Assembly: GCA_016710325.1 (NCBI GenBank)
Contig: JADJXK010000002.1
Location: forward strand, 992,001 to 1,056,000
Direction: 5' to 3'
Source: Candidatus Leptofilum proximum
Lineage (GTDB): Bacteria; Chloroflexota; Anaerolineae; Promineifilales; Promineifilaceae
DNA length: 64,000 nucleotides
Shown: positions 34,039-42,672 of the stretch, in pieces
How positions within the stretch are numbered: position 1 is the first letter of the stretch
How the letters are laid out: every line of letters begins with the position of its first letter
The notes under the pieces: model-generated
What the model was told of the DNA's origin: nothing
Databases searched by the model: none
What the model saw: the letters and a program-made list of their open reading frames with translations, nothing else
Position numbers and translations under genes: made by a program

Positions 34039-34590
34039 ATGGCAGCTTTACCCCCAAAACAGGCAGACGTTGAACAGCTCGTCATTGAACCAGTGGCAGC
34101 CCTTGATCCGGCCATAGGCCGGGCGCTGTGGCAGCTGGAAGGCGCTCGCGGGCGGCTCAAAAAAGCGCTGGCGCCGCTGGACGAAGCGATGCTGGACTGG
34201 GAGCCGTATCCCGGCGGCAACAGCGTCGGTACGCTGCTGTACCACATTGCCGCCATCGAGCTGGACTGGCTCTACTTTGAGGTGTTGGAGCAGGAGTTTC
34301 CGCCGGACGTGCAGGCACTGCTGCCCTACCCGGTGCGCGATGAGAGTGGGCGGTTGTGCCCGGTAACGGCCGTCTCCCTCGCCACCCACCTGCAACGCCT
34401 GGACACCGCCCGCCAGCGCCTGCTGGACGTCTACGCCAGCCTTACTGTGGACGATTTTCGCCGGGCGCGCCAGCTGCCCCAATACCATGTCACGCCGGAA
34501 TGGGTGCTGTATCATCTGACCCAGCACGAAACCGAACACCGCGGCCAAATTCAGGAAACAATGGTTCTTTGGAATTTGAGGGGAAAATGA
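34039..34590 (+). CDS. DinB-family metal-dependent protein
   Basis: A 183-residue four-helix bundle of the DinB/YfiT superfamily. The three expected metal His are visible: LLYHIAAIELDWL (helix 2) and HLTQHETEHRGQ (last helix, two His). Known members are thiol-dependent S-transferases, using bacillithiol or mycothiol in conjugation or detoxification. ATG 34039 directly follows the upstream stop. A palindromic repeat begins just after the stop codon. Confidence 0.85.
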   Translation: MAALPPKQADVEQLVIEPVAALDPAIGRALWQLEGARGRLKKALAPLDEAMLDWEPYPGGNSVGTLLYHIAAIELDWLYFEVLEQEFPPDVQALLPYPVRDESGRLCPVTAVSLATHLQRLDTARQRLLDVYASLTVDDFRRARQLPQYHVTPEWVLYHLTQHETEHRGQIQETMVLWNLRGK

Positions 34591-34592
34591 AG

Positions 34593-34646
34593 CGTGAAAC
34601 GTGAAACGTGACAGAAGTAAATCACGTTTCACGCTTCACGTTTCAC
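34593..34646. repeat. GTGAAACGTGAA palindromic repeat, copy A
   Basis: GCGTGAAACGTGAAACGTGA is followed by the near-complement ATCACGTTTCACGCTTCACG and TTTCAC. The same element is at 63312-63368. Here it begins three bases after a stop codon and could act as a 3' hairpin. Confidence 0.8.
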
Positions 34647-34695
34647 CAAAACCGCACGGATCCGAAAGACCCAAGACCAAATCTGGAGGATTATC

Positions 34696-35706
34696 ATGCG
34701 CGAAGAAATCCGCAGTCGTCTGAATGACCACATTCTCGCCGAAGCCCGGCAGCGCTACGGCATTACGCCAGACAGATTTGAAGAACTGGGTGGCTTTGAA
34801 AGTTTTATCTACGGCTATGAAAAGGCAGGCCAACGCTACGTGCTGCGCCTGGGGCACAGCCAGCGGCGCAGCCCAGACCTGATCCGCGGCGAGGTAGACT
34901 GGATCAACCACCTGGCGCGCGGTGGGGCGGGCGTGGCCCGGGCCATCAATTCCGAATTGGGAAACCTGGTTGAGCTCATTCCTGACGGACAGGACGACTA
35001 TTTTCTGGCCACCGCCTTTGCCTGGGCAGCGGGCGGCCCGGTTTGGGAGATGGAGGGCTGGACGGATCGGTTTATCTTGAATTACGGCCGTCTCATCGGC
35101 AAAACACACGCGCTCACCAAACAGTACACCCTGCCAAATGAGGATTGGCGACGGCCGTTCTGGGACGATCCCATCATGACCGACACCACCAGCGCGCTGC
35201 CCCAGCTCGACCCGGCAGCCATGAGACTGAACCAGGCCAACCTGGCCTATCTGCGCCAGCTGCCCAAGGAGCCAGACAGCTTCGGCCTCATTCACCAGGA
35301 CGCCCACGCCGCCAACCTCTACGTCGATGAAAACGGGCAAATCACCCTGTTCGACTTCGACGACTGTGTTTACGGCCACTTTATCTACGACATCGCCATG
35401 GTCGTTTTTTACGCCATCACCAACCGCCCGAATCCGGTTGAATTTTGTGCCCGGCTTTGGCCGTTGTTCTGGCAGGGCTACTGCGAAGAAAACCGGCTGG
35501 ACCCCCTCTGGTTAAAGGAAATTTTGCCCTTTATGAAGCTGCGCGAAATTGATCTGTACGCCGTCATCCGGCGCGACATTCCGGACCTGAATGATGACAG
35601 CTGGGCGGCCCAATTTATGCAGGGACGGCAGGAGAAGATTTGGGCGGAACGGCCGTACATCGACTACACCTTCGAGGATGTTACCCACCATGATTATTCA
35701 CGGTAA
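34696..35706 (+). CDS. APH-family phosphotransferase
   Basis: A 336-residue kinase-like enzyme. The N lobe has YVLRLGHSQRRS; the catalytic loop is LIHQDAHAANLYV and the metal motif is LFDFDDCVYGHFIYDIAM, close to the Fub-type/HipA-distant CotH-like and stress-response kinase 1 (SrkA/YihE) pattern. GGAGG precedes ATG 34696. It overlaps the downstream AAC/APH-type fusion gene by 17 bases. The substrate may be a small molecule or a protein Ser/Thr. Confidence 0.85.
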   Translation: MREEIRSRLNDHILAEARQRYGITPDRFEELGGFESFIYGYEKAGQRYVLRLGHSQRRSPDLIRGEVDWINHLARGGAGVARAINSELGNLVELIPDGQDDYFLATAFAWAAGGPVWEMEGWTDRFILNYGRLIGKTHALTKQYTLPNEDWRRPFWDDPIMTDTTSALPQLDPAAMRLNQANLAYLRQLPKEPDSFGLIHQDAHAANLYVDENGQITLFDFDDCVYGHFIYDIAMVVFYAITNRPNPVEFCARLWPLFWQGYCEENRLDPLWLKEILPFMKLREIDLYAVIRRDIPDLNDDSWAAQFMQGRQEKIWAERPYIDYTFEDVTHHDYSR

Positions 35707-37225
35707 ACAACTGCTCCTGCGCGACTGGCGGCTGGACGATCTGCCTGTTTTAGAACAATGGCTCCAGCCCGGCCACCGCTGGCAGGCCTTGGACGGCCCC
35801 TACTACCCCTCGCTGGCCGACGAGCAGATTCCCGCCTACCTGGAAAACCTGCGCCAGCAAATTGAAGACGGCCGTTGGCCCACACCGCGCCACCGGCTGG
35901 TTATTGCCGACCCGGACACACAGCAGCTGCGCGGGCAGGTGAGCTGGTACTGGCAAAGCGTAGAAACCAACTGGCTTTCCGTGGGCATTGTCATCTACGA
36001 CCCGGCCCTGTGGCAGCAGGGGTTGGGCTACGAGGCGCTGGGGTTGTGGTGCGAGCACCTGCTGCAAACGATGCCGGAACTGGTACGGCTGGACCTGCGC
36101 ACCTGGTCCGGCAACAGCGGCATGATGCGCCTGGCACAAAAGCTCGGCTTCCAGGAAGAGGCGCGCTTCCGCGACGCACGCATCGTGGACGGCAAGTATT
36201 ACGACTCGGTGGGCTGCGGCATCCTGCGGCGCGAATGGCAAGAACGCTACCTCGAGGGTTTTCTGGCGCACCTGCAAACGCTCGCTGCCCAGCCTGCCCA
36301 GCGCCAATTGACGGTTGAGCAGAAAACGGCCGTCTACCAACAAGAAATCGCCCGCTTTGAGCCTGAACTGGCTGTCGAAACTGTGGAAAGTAACAACGAA
36401 GGGCTGGTGAATAACGTGCTGGTGGTGAACGGCCGTCGCGTCTTCCGCTTCCCCAAACATAAGTGGGGCGTCGCCCACCTGCGCCACGAGGCCAGCTGCC
36501 TGGCGCTGGCCCGCCAGTTCGTCAACGTAGCCTTGCCCCGCTGGACGGTGTACGAGAGCGAAGAACTGGGCCATCCCTTTGCCGCCTACGACTGGATTCC
36601 CGGCGAGGCGCTCACCCGCACCATTCTGCTGCGCCTGCCTCCGGCCGATCAGCAGGCCATCGCCGAACAGCTGGGCACGTTTTTATACCAGCTGCACACC
36701 GTGCCGCTGCATGAGGTGGAGAAGTGGGGGATACGGCCGTCTGTCACCAACCGCACCGCAGAGAACTGGCAGCAAATGTACAACGACGTCCAGGAAAAGC
36801 TCTTCCCCTATCTTATGAAGTTCGCCCGCGACTGGGTGGAGCAGCACTTTGCGCCAATTTTGCAAGACCCAAACTTTATGGCCTGTGAACATACCTTCAT
36901 GAATGGCGATTTGGGCTGCTACCATCTGCTCTACAACCGGGAATCGCGGCGGCTCAACGGCATCATCGACTTTGGCACGGCCGGGCTGGGCGATCCCGCC
37001 AACGATTTTGGCTGCCTGATCGACCAGTACGGCGAAAGCTTTTTGCGGCAGATGGCTCCGTTTTACCCTGGCCTCGAACAGCACATCGAGCGGGCACGCG
37101 TTTGGGCAGGCACACTGGAGCTGGAGTGGCTGTTGGGCGGTCTGCGCCATCCGGATGCGACGGACTGGTTTATGGTTCACATCGGCCGTGCCCGTGATGT
37201 GCAGCCTATTGGCAGCGGGTGGTAA
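35690..37225 (+). CDS. GNAT-APH fusion with AAC(6')/APH(2'')-type architecture
   Basis: A 511-residue two-domain protein, start ATG 35690 inside the end of the previous gene. Residues about 1-180 are a RimJ/SpeG-like GNAT (YDPALWQQGLGYEALGLWCEH, NSGMMRLAQKLGFQEEARF). Residues about 215-500 are an APH domain with EASCLALARQ, YDWIPGEALTR, catalytic MNGDLGCYHLLYN (Asp407) and GIIDFGTAGLGDPANDFG (Asp427). The HLL and GIIDFG pattern is like that of APH(2'') enzymes, and acetyltransferase-then-kinase is the order of the bifunctional aminoglycoside enzyme. Resistance activity is not shown. The His before the catalytic Asp is replaced by Asn-Gly. Confidence 0.85.
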   Translation: MIIHGKQLLLRDWRLDDLPVLEQWLQPGHRWQALDGPYYPSLADEQIPAYLENLRQQIEDGRWPTPRHRLVIADPDTQQLRGQVSWYWQSVETNWLSVGIVIYDPALWQQGLGYEALGLWCEHLLQTMPELVRLDLRTWSGNSGMMRLAQKLGFQEEARFRDARIVDGKYYDSVGCGILRREWQERYLEGFLAHLQTLAAQPAQRQLTVEQKTAVYQQEIARFEPELAVETVESNNEGLVNNVLVVNGRRVFRFPKHKWGVAHLRHEASCLALARQFVNVALPRWTVYESEELGHPFAAYDWIPGEALTRTILLRLPPADQQAIAEQLGTFLYQLHTVPLHEVEKWGIRPSVTNRTAENWQQMYNDVQEKLFPYLMKFARDWVEQHFAPILQDPNFMACEHTFMNGDLGCYHLLYNRESRRLNGIIDFGTAGLGDPANDFGCLIDQYGESFLRQMAPFYPGLEQHIERARVWAGTLELEWLLGGLRHPDATDWFMVHIGRARDVQPIGSGW

Positions 37226-37234
37226 AATCGTTAA

Positions 37235-37290
37235 AACCTCCCGCAGGCTTTGTCCAGGAGCTCACTTTTGGCTAAAACCTGCGGGAGGTT
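37235..37290. terminator. Inverted repeat after the AAC/APH-type gene
   Basis: AACCTCCCGCAGG and its perfect complement CCTGCGGGAGGTT are separated by 30 bases. It lies ten bases after the stop of the fusion gene and 25 bases before the next start. No T run follows. It may be one more repeat family. Confidence 0.55.
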
Positions 37291-37315
37291 AGCTGCATTG
37301 ATAGTAGGATTTCTT

Positions 37316-37888
37316 ATGTTGGATTTAACCAAGAGCTTCAACACCTTCCCCATCATCCAAACCGAGCGGCTGCACCTGCGCCAACTGGTACCGGGTGATG
37401 CCGAAGCGCTGTTGGTCGTTTTCAGCGATCCCAAGGTGATGGCCGGGCACGGCACGCCGGTTCACGAAAGTTTGGTCGAGACGCTGCGGCTCATCGACTG
37501 GTACACACGGGCTTTTACCGAAAAGCGTGCCCTGCGCTGGGCCATCACCCGGCACAGCGACAACACCGTGCTGGGCACCTGCGGCTATCACGAGATCACC
37601 GCCTACCACCACCGCGCCGAAATCGGCTACGAGCTGGCTTCCGCCGAGTGGCGGCAGGGCATCATGTCTGAGGCGGTGCGGGCGGTGGTGCGTTTTGGCC
37701 TGGAGCAGATGGGCTTTCACCGTATTGAGGCGATTGTGGACCCGAGCAATCCGGCGTCGGCCAACCTGCTGCGCAAGGTGGGCTTTACGGAGGAAGGCTA
37801 TTTGCGCGAGCGCTTTTTTGACAACGGCCGTTTCGTCAACGACTGGTTCTTTTCAATCCTGGCCACAGAAGTGGATAAAGTGAGGTGA
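37316..37888 (+). CDS. RimJ/RimL-type GNAT acetyltransferase
   Basis: A 190-residue acetyltransferase; ATG 37316 is used because the longer reading runs through an inverted repeat and AGGA precedes the ATG. Family signs: N-terminal IIQTERLHLRQLVPGDAEAL, acetyl-CoA loop EWRQGIMSEAVRAVVRFG, and NPASANLLRKVGFTEEGYLRE. Relatives acetylate ribosomal protein N termini or small amines. First of three GNAT genes in a row. Confidence 0.9.
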   Translation: MLDLTKSFNTFPIIQTERLHLRQLVPGDAEALLVVFSDPKVMAGHGTPVHESLVETLRLIDWYTRAFTEKRALRWAITRHSDNTVLGTCGYHEITAYHHRAEIGYELASAEWRQGIMSEAVRAVVRFGLEQMGFHRIEAIVDPSNPASANLLRKVGFTEEGYLRERFFDNGRFVNDWFFSILATEVDKVR

Positions 37889-37891
37889 ACG

Positions 37892-38848
37892 TTGCTGATT
37901 ATTCGCCCTTTTCAACCCGGCGATGCCGAGTACGAAGCCATGCACCTGGTGGAAGCGGCCGTGTACCCGGAAAACGCCTCTTCCGTCGCCGAAATGAAAC
38001 ATGGCGACGCCATTCGCCCGCCGGACCAATTTTTCCAACGCTGGGTGGCTGTAGAAGACGGCCGTCTCGTCGCCTTTGGCAGCGTCAGCCAGCCGCCGCA
38101 GTACAGCGAACCGGGCCGCTTCCGCATCCACATCATCGTGCATCCAGAAGTTGAAAGCCGCGGGGTGGGAACGGCCGTTTACGACCAGATCTGGCAAACC
38201 CTGCAGAACGGTCCGGTCCAACCTACCGCCTTAGAAGCCGCCTGCTACGAACATCATAAGCAGGCCCTGCGCTTCCTGCAAAAACGCGGCTTCCAGCAGG
38301 TGATGCGCTGGGTCATCACCCGGCTGGACGTGCCCGCCTTCGACGCCGCTCCCTACGAGGCCCTGTTTACCATCCTGGCCGCCCAAGGGATCGACATCAT
38401 CACCCTGCCCCAGCTGCAGCAGCTAGATCCCCAGTGGTTGGAAAAATTGTACAACCTCAGCACCCAACTGATGCAAGACGTGCCGCTACCTTACACCGCC
38501 AAAGAAGTCACCCTGGACCATTTTCGCCAGCGCTTTGTGGAAAAACCCAATACGCTTCATGACGGGTGGATGGTGGCGCTGGATAAAGGCGAGGTAATTG
38601 GCGACTCGACACTGGAACGCGGCAGCAAGCCGGGCATCTTAAGCACCGGCTTTACCGGCGTGCTGCGGGCTTACCGGCAGCGGGGCCTGGCCACGGCGTT
38701 GAAAGTACGCGCTATTGAATATGCGAAAACCAATGGCTACCAGGCCATCCGCACCGGCAACGAAGAAAACAACCCGATGCTGGCGCTGAACAAGAAGCTG
38801 GGTTTTAAGGAAGTTGCTGCCCGGCTGGCGTTTGAAAAGCGGCTGTAA
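37892..38848 (+). CDS. Tandem GNAT acetyltransferase
   Basis: A 318-residue protein with two GNAT folds. TTG 37892 is the start, with AGGTGAAC just upstream and three bases after the previous stop. Domain 1 (about 1-145) has IHIIVHPEVESRGVGTAVYDQ; domain 2 (about 155-318) has TGVLRAYRQRGLATALKVRA and NEENNPMLALNKKLGFKEV. The layout matches other tandem GNATs whose second half is catalytic. Substrate unknown. Confidence 0.85.
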   Translation: MLIIRPFQPGDAEYEAMHLVEAAVYPENASSVAEMKHGDAIRPPDQFFQRWVAVEDGRLVAFGSVSQPPQYSEPGRFRIHIIVHPEVESRGVGTAVYDQIWQTLQNGPVQPTALEAACYEHHKQALRFLQKRGFQQVMRWVITRLDVPAFDAAPYEALFTILAAQGIDIITLPQLQQLDPQWLEKLYNLSTQLMQDVPLPYTAKEVTLDHFRQRFVEKPNTLHDGWMVALDKGEVIGDSTLERGSKPGILSTGFTGVLRAYRQRGLATALKVRAIEYAKTNGYQAIRTGNEENNPMLALNKKLGFKEVAARLAFEKRL

Positions 38849-38852
38849 AAAG

Positions 38853-38902
38853 GTAGCCGCGCTTTCTTAGCGCGTAAGGCGCGGATTGGAATCCGCGGCT
38901 AC
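38853..38902. repeat. GTAGCCGCG-family palindromic repeat
   Basis: Begins GTAGCCGCGCTTTCTTAGCG and ends AATCCGCGGCTAC, nearly the same as 25118-25171. It starts four bases after a stop codon and ends 14 bases before the next start, filling the gap between two GNAT genes. Confidence 0.8.
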
Positions 38903-38916
38903 AGTTGGAGAACAAC

Positions 38917-39501
38917 ATGCGCGAGATGCCCATCTTAGAAAGTGAGCGGCTGCGGATACGGCCGTTCCTGCCCGCCGACCTGCCCCACCTGTTTGCCATC
39001 AAACAGTCGATTGGCTGGGTGGATGCGGGAAAAACGGCCGAACAACAGCTGCTGGCCGAAGCCGACTACCTGGACTGGTGCGTGCGCAACGAACGGCAGC
39101 TGGCCAAACTCAGCCAGCCGCCCTACGGCGACCGCGCCGTTGTGCTCAAGGCCAGCGACCAGCTCATTGGCTCCGTGGGGCTGGTGCCCTGCGTGGATGT
39201 CTACGGCCAGCTCCCCAGCCTGGGCGGGCAAGCCAACTGCCTGGCCACCGCCGAGGTGGGCCTGCTCTGGCTCATCGACAGCGCTCGTCAGGGGCAGGGT
39301 TACGCCAGGGAAGCGGCGCAAACGCTCATCGACTACGCCTTTGGCGATATGCGGCTGCACCGCCTCATCGCCACCACCGAGTACGACAACCTGGCCTCGC
39401 AGGCCGTCATGCACAAGCTGGGCATGACCATCGAGCGCAATCCCTTCCCCGACCCGCCCTGGCTGCAGGTGGTGGGCATCCTGCCAAATCCCCATCCATA
39501 A
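38917..39501 (+). CDS. RimJ/RimL-type GNAT acetyltransferase
   Basis: A 194-residue acetyltransferase. ATG 38917 with GGAG six bases upstream is preferred to an in-frame TTG. It begins with ILESERLRIRPFLPADLPHL; the acetyl-CoA loop is DSARQGQGYAREAAQTLIDYA, with NLASQAVMHKLGMTIERNP as the last helix and strand. Third GNAT of the run. Probable small-molecule or protein N-acetyltransferase. Confidence 0.9.
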   Translation: MREMPILESERLRIRPFLPADLPHLFAIKQSIGWVDAGKTAEQQLLAEADYLDWCVRNERQLAKLSQPPYGDRAVVLKASDQLIGSVGLVPCVDVYGQLPSLGGQANCLATAEVGLLWLIDSARQGQGYAREAAQTLIDYAFGDMRLHRLIATTEYDNLASQAVMHKLGMTIERNPFPDPPWLQVVGILPNPHP

Positions 39502-39504
39502 AAT

Positions 39505-39987
39505 ATGCCTGGAACGGGTCGCGTCCTCGCAGTACAATCAGCCAAACAGTCACCACCACGGCCACAGGAGGACCATGATGAACGACCAACACCTTCTCAA
39601 GACGACAAAATTGTAGGCGCCATCGGGCACGCTGCCGCCCTGCTACCAATGTGGGGCATTATAGCCCCCGCTTTAATTTGGCTTACACAACGTGAAAAAT
39701 CAGCGTACATTCGGCAGCAATCAGCACAAGCATTGGCTTGGCAGGCGCTACAGATCATTCTACTTTTTGCCATTTACCTTCCCGCAGTTCTGATCATATT
39801 TTCGCAGGAAATGAGAGTTGCCGAACTGGTGGATACGATTCTGCAAATTTGTGCCTTTAGCATCATTATTTTGTTTGGGTTTGGACCCATCTTAATAGGC
39901 ATTTATGCGGCCGTTCGTAATTTGCAAGGGCGTGATTTCACCTACCCGCTTACTGGCCGACGCGTGCGTGCTTACCTTGCTAAATAA
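39505..39987 (+). CDS. DUF4870-like membrane protein, 5' end probably frameshifted
   Basis: The intact part (from about 39595) encodes QDDKIVGAIGHAAALLPMWG and three hydrophobic segments, ending in AAVRNLQGRDFTYPLTGRRV, matching the paralogue at 40075. The only good start, ATG ATG at 39575/39578 behind AGGAGG, is in another frame and stops after about 13 codons. One missing base near 39592 would join them. The alternative in-frame ATG 39505 has no SD and an unlikely Arg/Pro-rich N terminus. So this is either a real mutation, a sequencing error or an odd start. Confidence 0.6.
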   Translation: MPGTGRVLAVQSAKQSPPRPQEDHDERPTPSQDDKIVGAIGHAAALLPMWGIIAPALIWLTQREKSAYIRQQSAQALAWQALQIILLFAIYLPAVLIIFSQEMRVAELVDTILQICAFSIIILFGFGPILIGIYAAVRNLQGRDFTYPLTGRRVRAYLAK

Positions 39988-40074
39988 TCTGGCTGACTAA
40001 AGAAACCAACACTTTCAGAAAATAAGTAGCAGAAGATACGGCCAATCCACAAAAGTACAAACCAGGAAATAGAG

Positions 40075-40512
40075 ATGGAACAAAAACAGGAAAGTTCTCA
40101 AGATGACAAAATCGTTGCAGCACTGGCTCATGCAGCGGCCGTTTTACCCCTGTGGGGACTGCTCGTGTCCATTCTGATTTGGGTCACCCAGCGGGAAAAA
40201 TCGGAGTACATTCGCCAGCAATCTTTGCAGGCATTGGCCTGGCAAGCTGTGCAAATCTGCCTCTTTATGGGCGGCATGGTGCTGTACATGGGCAGCTTTT
40301 TTATTGCGTTTGGCACTACCATGTTTTGGGACGACAGTTCGGCGGCAATGCCACCTGGCTTCTTCCTGCCCTTCTGCGTGATTGGTTCTTTAGGTATCGT
40401 TTTTGTGGTGACAATTGTGGTGGCGCTGTATGCGGCCGTTCGCAATCTACAAGGCCATCCGTTCATCTACCCCATCATCGGTACCCGCGTGCAGGATTAC
40501 CTGACGAGATAG
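40075..40512 (+). CDS. DUF4870-like small membrane protein
   Basis: A 145-residue protein with three membrane segments. The opening SSQDDKIVAALAHAAAVLPLWG and the block REKSEYIRQQSLQALAWQA are the family hallmarks, repeated in the preceding gene, so the two are tandem paralogues. The role of the family is unknown. These two genes have only one or no ACGGCCGT sites and look less GC-rich than the neighbours. Confidence 0.8.
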   Translation: MEQKQESSQDDKIVAALAHAAAVLPLWGLLVSILIWVTQREKSEYIRQQSLQALAWQAVQICLFMGGMVLYMGSFFIAFGTTMFWDDSSAAMPPGFFLPFCVIGSLGIVFVVTIVVALYAAVRNLQGHPFIYPIIGTRVQDYLTR

Positions 40513-40520
40513 TCAAGGTA

Positions 40521-41243
40521 TCAATAAGGCGGTTCAGCTGGGCCTGCGTAACCACACATGCCCGTGCGTGGTGAATTGACCAGCGGCATCGGCCCGCCGT
40601 ACTGCTCATTATCGTGCTCATGGGTTTCCCAGTGGGCATCACAAAGTTCACAGGGACCGTCCACTTCGTACAAACAATCGAGGCAAATTAGCGTGGCCTG
40701 TTCGCCACATACCATACAGGGGATTTGCGGCATCTCGTTGCGGGCCATTAGAAAAATCGGCCGTTTTGTATGCGGCTTGCCTTCGCGGACGTCCAGAACG
40801 TTAATCACCAATTCGCTCGTGGTGCCAAAATCATACTCATAGGGAATGGTCATGCCCGGCGTGAATATTTTCTGCACCTGCACATTCATCGACTTCTCGT
40901 CACCAATCGAAAAGCCATCGTTGAAAATCTGGGTGAAACGGTAGGGTGGAATGGTGAAAGCGCTTAGATGACCGCAGCATTCCAGCCAGATGGCGCGAAG
41001 ATAACCATCAAGCTCCTCTAACGTGGCGGAGCCTTTCATTTCCAGATGCAGCCAAAAAGAACCGCTGTATGCATCCACAACCTGCAAATGGAAAATCTGC
41101 TGATTTCTGCCACGCTGCTGGTTGGCTTCTGCCTGGGAAGCTGCCCGTGCCTCACAGCTTTGCAGATGCCTGGTTAGACCACTTTTGGCCATCTCGCGGC
41201 CGCAAAAAACGCAGCTGCCCCGTGTTTGTTTTCTCCTACTCAT
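40521..41243 (-). CDS. pRiA4b ORF-3-like protein with Cys clusters
   Basis: A 240-residue protein. Start ATG 41243, with GGAG eight bases upstream, is preferred to a TTG further up. Residues 1-25 carry C..C and H...C (CVFCGREMAKSGLTRHLQSC), a zinc-finger-like knuckle. The middle (about 45-165) matches the IS1096-type/pRiA4b ORF-3-like fold (FHLQVVDAYSGSFWLHLEMKGS, VNVLDVREG). A second Cys cluster (CMVCGEQATLICLDC, CELCDAHWETHEHD) follows. Probable nucleic-acid or protein binder; function unknown. Confidence 0.75.
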   Translation of the reverse strand: MSRRKQTRGSCVFCGREMAKSGLTRHLQSCEARAASQAEANQQRGRNQQIFHLQVVDAYSGSFWLHLEMKGSATLEELDGYLRAIWLECCGHLSAFTIPPYRFTQIFNDGFSIGDEKSMNVQVQKIFTPGMTIPYEYDFGTTSELVINVLDVREGKPHTKRPIFLMARNEMPQIPCMVCGEQATLICLDCLYEVDGPCELCDAHWETHEHDNEQYGGPMPLVNSPRTGMCGYAGPAEPPY

Positions 41244-41325
41244 TTTCTCTGCTCCATTTCCCTGCAATAAACAACTAGCTTTTACGGCCGTCCACCATAC
41301 CTCAACTCTGCTACAATTGCCAGCG

Positions 41326-42672
41326 ATGGAACAACAATTACTTTCCGGCTGTGATCTGCACTTACACCTGGCTGGCTCGTTTTATGCCGAAGATTTGCTG
41401 GCCATCGGCGCGCCAATTTTTCGCGAAGTAGACTGGTCCAGCCGCGATTTTCTCTCCGGCTACAATGCCAGCCTGGAAACAGCGCTTGATCCCGTGCAGC
41501 TTTTTGCCGAAGCGCTGGAAAATCCCGAACCCGGCTTCGCCAAACTTAGGGCTGCCTATGTTTTTGGCGCGGAGGACGGTGGCGATTTTGAGCGGTTCAT
41601 GTGGAAGTATCGGTTGTTTTCCCATTTGTGGGGTTATGGCTGGGAGCGGGGGAAAAAAACGGCCGTCTCCATGATCACCCAGGCCGTACAACACCATAAA
41701 CGGCAGGGGCTGGACTATGCCGAGTACCGCGCCGGCTTCTGGGGCGAAGATGACCTCCTGCGCCAACGCATGCAAATCTGCGCCCAAACGTTGTTTGCCC
41801 TAAGCGACGGCCGTTTTACCGCCCGCTACATCGTGCCCCTGCCGCGCAGCGAACCGCTGCCCACTTACCAGCAGGTGCGCCAGCTGCTGGAGGAACAACC
41901 GCACGTGGCCAATACCCTGGTTGGGCTGGATTTTGCCAGCCGGGAAGAAGGCTTCCCGCCCAAGCTGTACCACGAATTTTTTCAGCAGCTGCAAAAGGAC
42001 AATGCGGCCAATCCGGAGCAGCGGCTGGCAGTGGTTTACCACGTCGGCGAAACATTTTTCGACAAATCTTTGGAAAGCGCTGCCCGCTGGTGCCACGAAG
42101 CGGCGCTGCTGGGGGCCAGGCGGCTGGGGCACTGCATTGCCCTGGGCATGGACCCCGCCGTGGCCATCAGCCGCCGCCCCCAGGCCCATGAGGCGGAGCT
42201 GGTGAGCGAGCGCATCGACCAGATTGCCTACGATCTGCGCTACGCCAAGCCGCTGCGGGCGTTGGGCGTGCCCATCGACGAGACGGCTCTGCGGGCCGAG
42301 CAGCAGGTGCTGTCACAGCGGGCCGATGATTGGGTGGAACGGCCGTACACCGCCCCACGCCTCCAGGAAATCCGCCAGCGCCAGACGTTTGTGCTGAATG
42401 AGCTGGCCAAAATGGGCACAGTCATCGAATGCTGCCCCACATCTAACCTGCGCATCGGCGGGGTGCCCGATGCCGAGCACCACCCGATCCACCGCCTGCT
42501 GGCCAGCCCGGTCAACCTCTGCATCTGTACCGATGATCCCGGCGTTTTTGACATCACCCTGGCCTCGGAGATTGAGTGGGTGCTGCGCCACACAGATCAC
42601 ACGCGGGAAAGCCTGGCAAAGCGCCTGGGCGATCCCCGGCGCTTTGCCCTTAAGCCTCTGGTCGCTGCTTAG
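41326..42672 (+). CDS. Adenosine-deaminase-like metallohydrolase
   Basis: A 448-residue TIM-barrel amidohydrolase. The metal H.H is in CDLHLHLAGSF; later VYHVGETF, LGHCIALGMDP, ECCPTSNLRIGG and CTDDPGVFDITL give the remaining metal and catalytic positions of the adenosine/adenine deaminase family. It is about 100 residues longer than typical adenosine deaminases. Start ATG 41326 is used; there is no SD, but TACAAT eight bases upstream suggests a leaderless mRNA. Its stop overlaps the convergent next gene's stop by three bases. Confidence 0.88.
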   Translation: MEQQLLSGCDLHLHLAGSFYAEDLLAIGAPIFREVDWSSRDFLSGYNASLETALDPVQLFAEALENPEPGFAKLRAAYVFGAEDGGDFERFMWKYRLFSHLWGYGWERGKKTAVSMITQAVQHHKRQGLDYAEYRAGFWGEDDLLRQRMQICAQTLFALSDGRFTARYIVPLPRSEPLPTYQQVRQLLEEQPHVANTLVGLDFASREEGFPPKLYHEFFQQLQKDNAANPEQRLAVVYHVGETFFDKSLESAARWCHEAALLGARRLGHCIALGMDPAVAISRRPQAHEAELVSERIDQIAYDLRYAKPLRALGVPIDETALRAEQQVLSQRADDWVERPYTAPRLQEIRQRQTFVLNELAKMGTVIECCPTSNLRIGGVPDAEHHPIHRLLASPVNLCICTDDPGVFDITLASEIEWVLRHTDHTRESLAKRLGDPRRFALKPLVAA

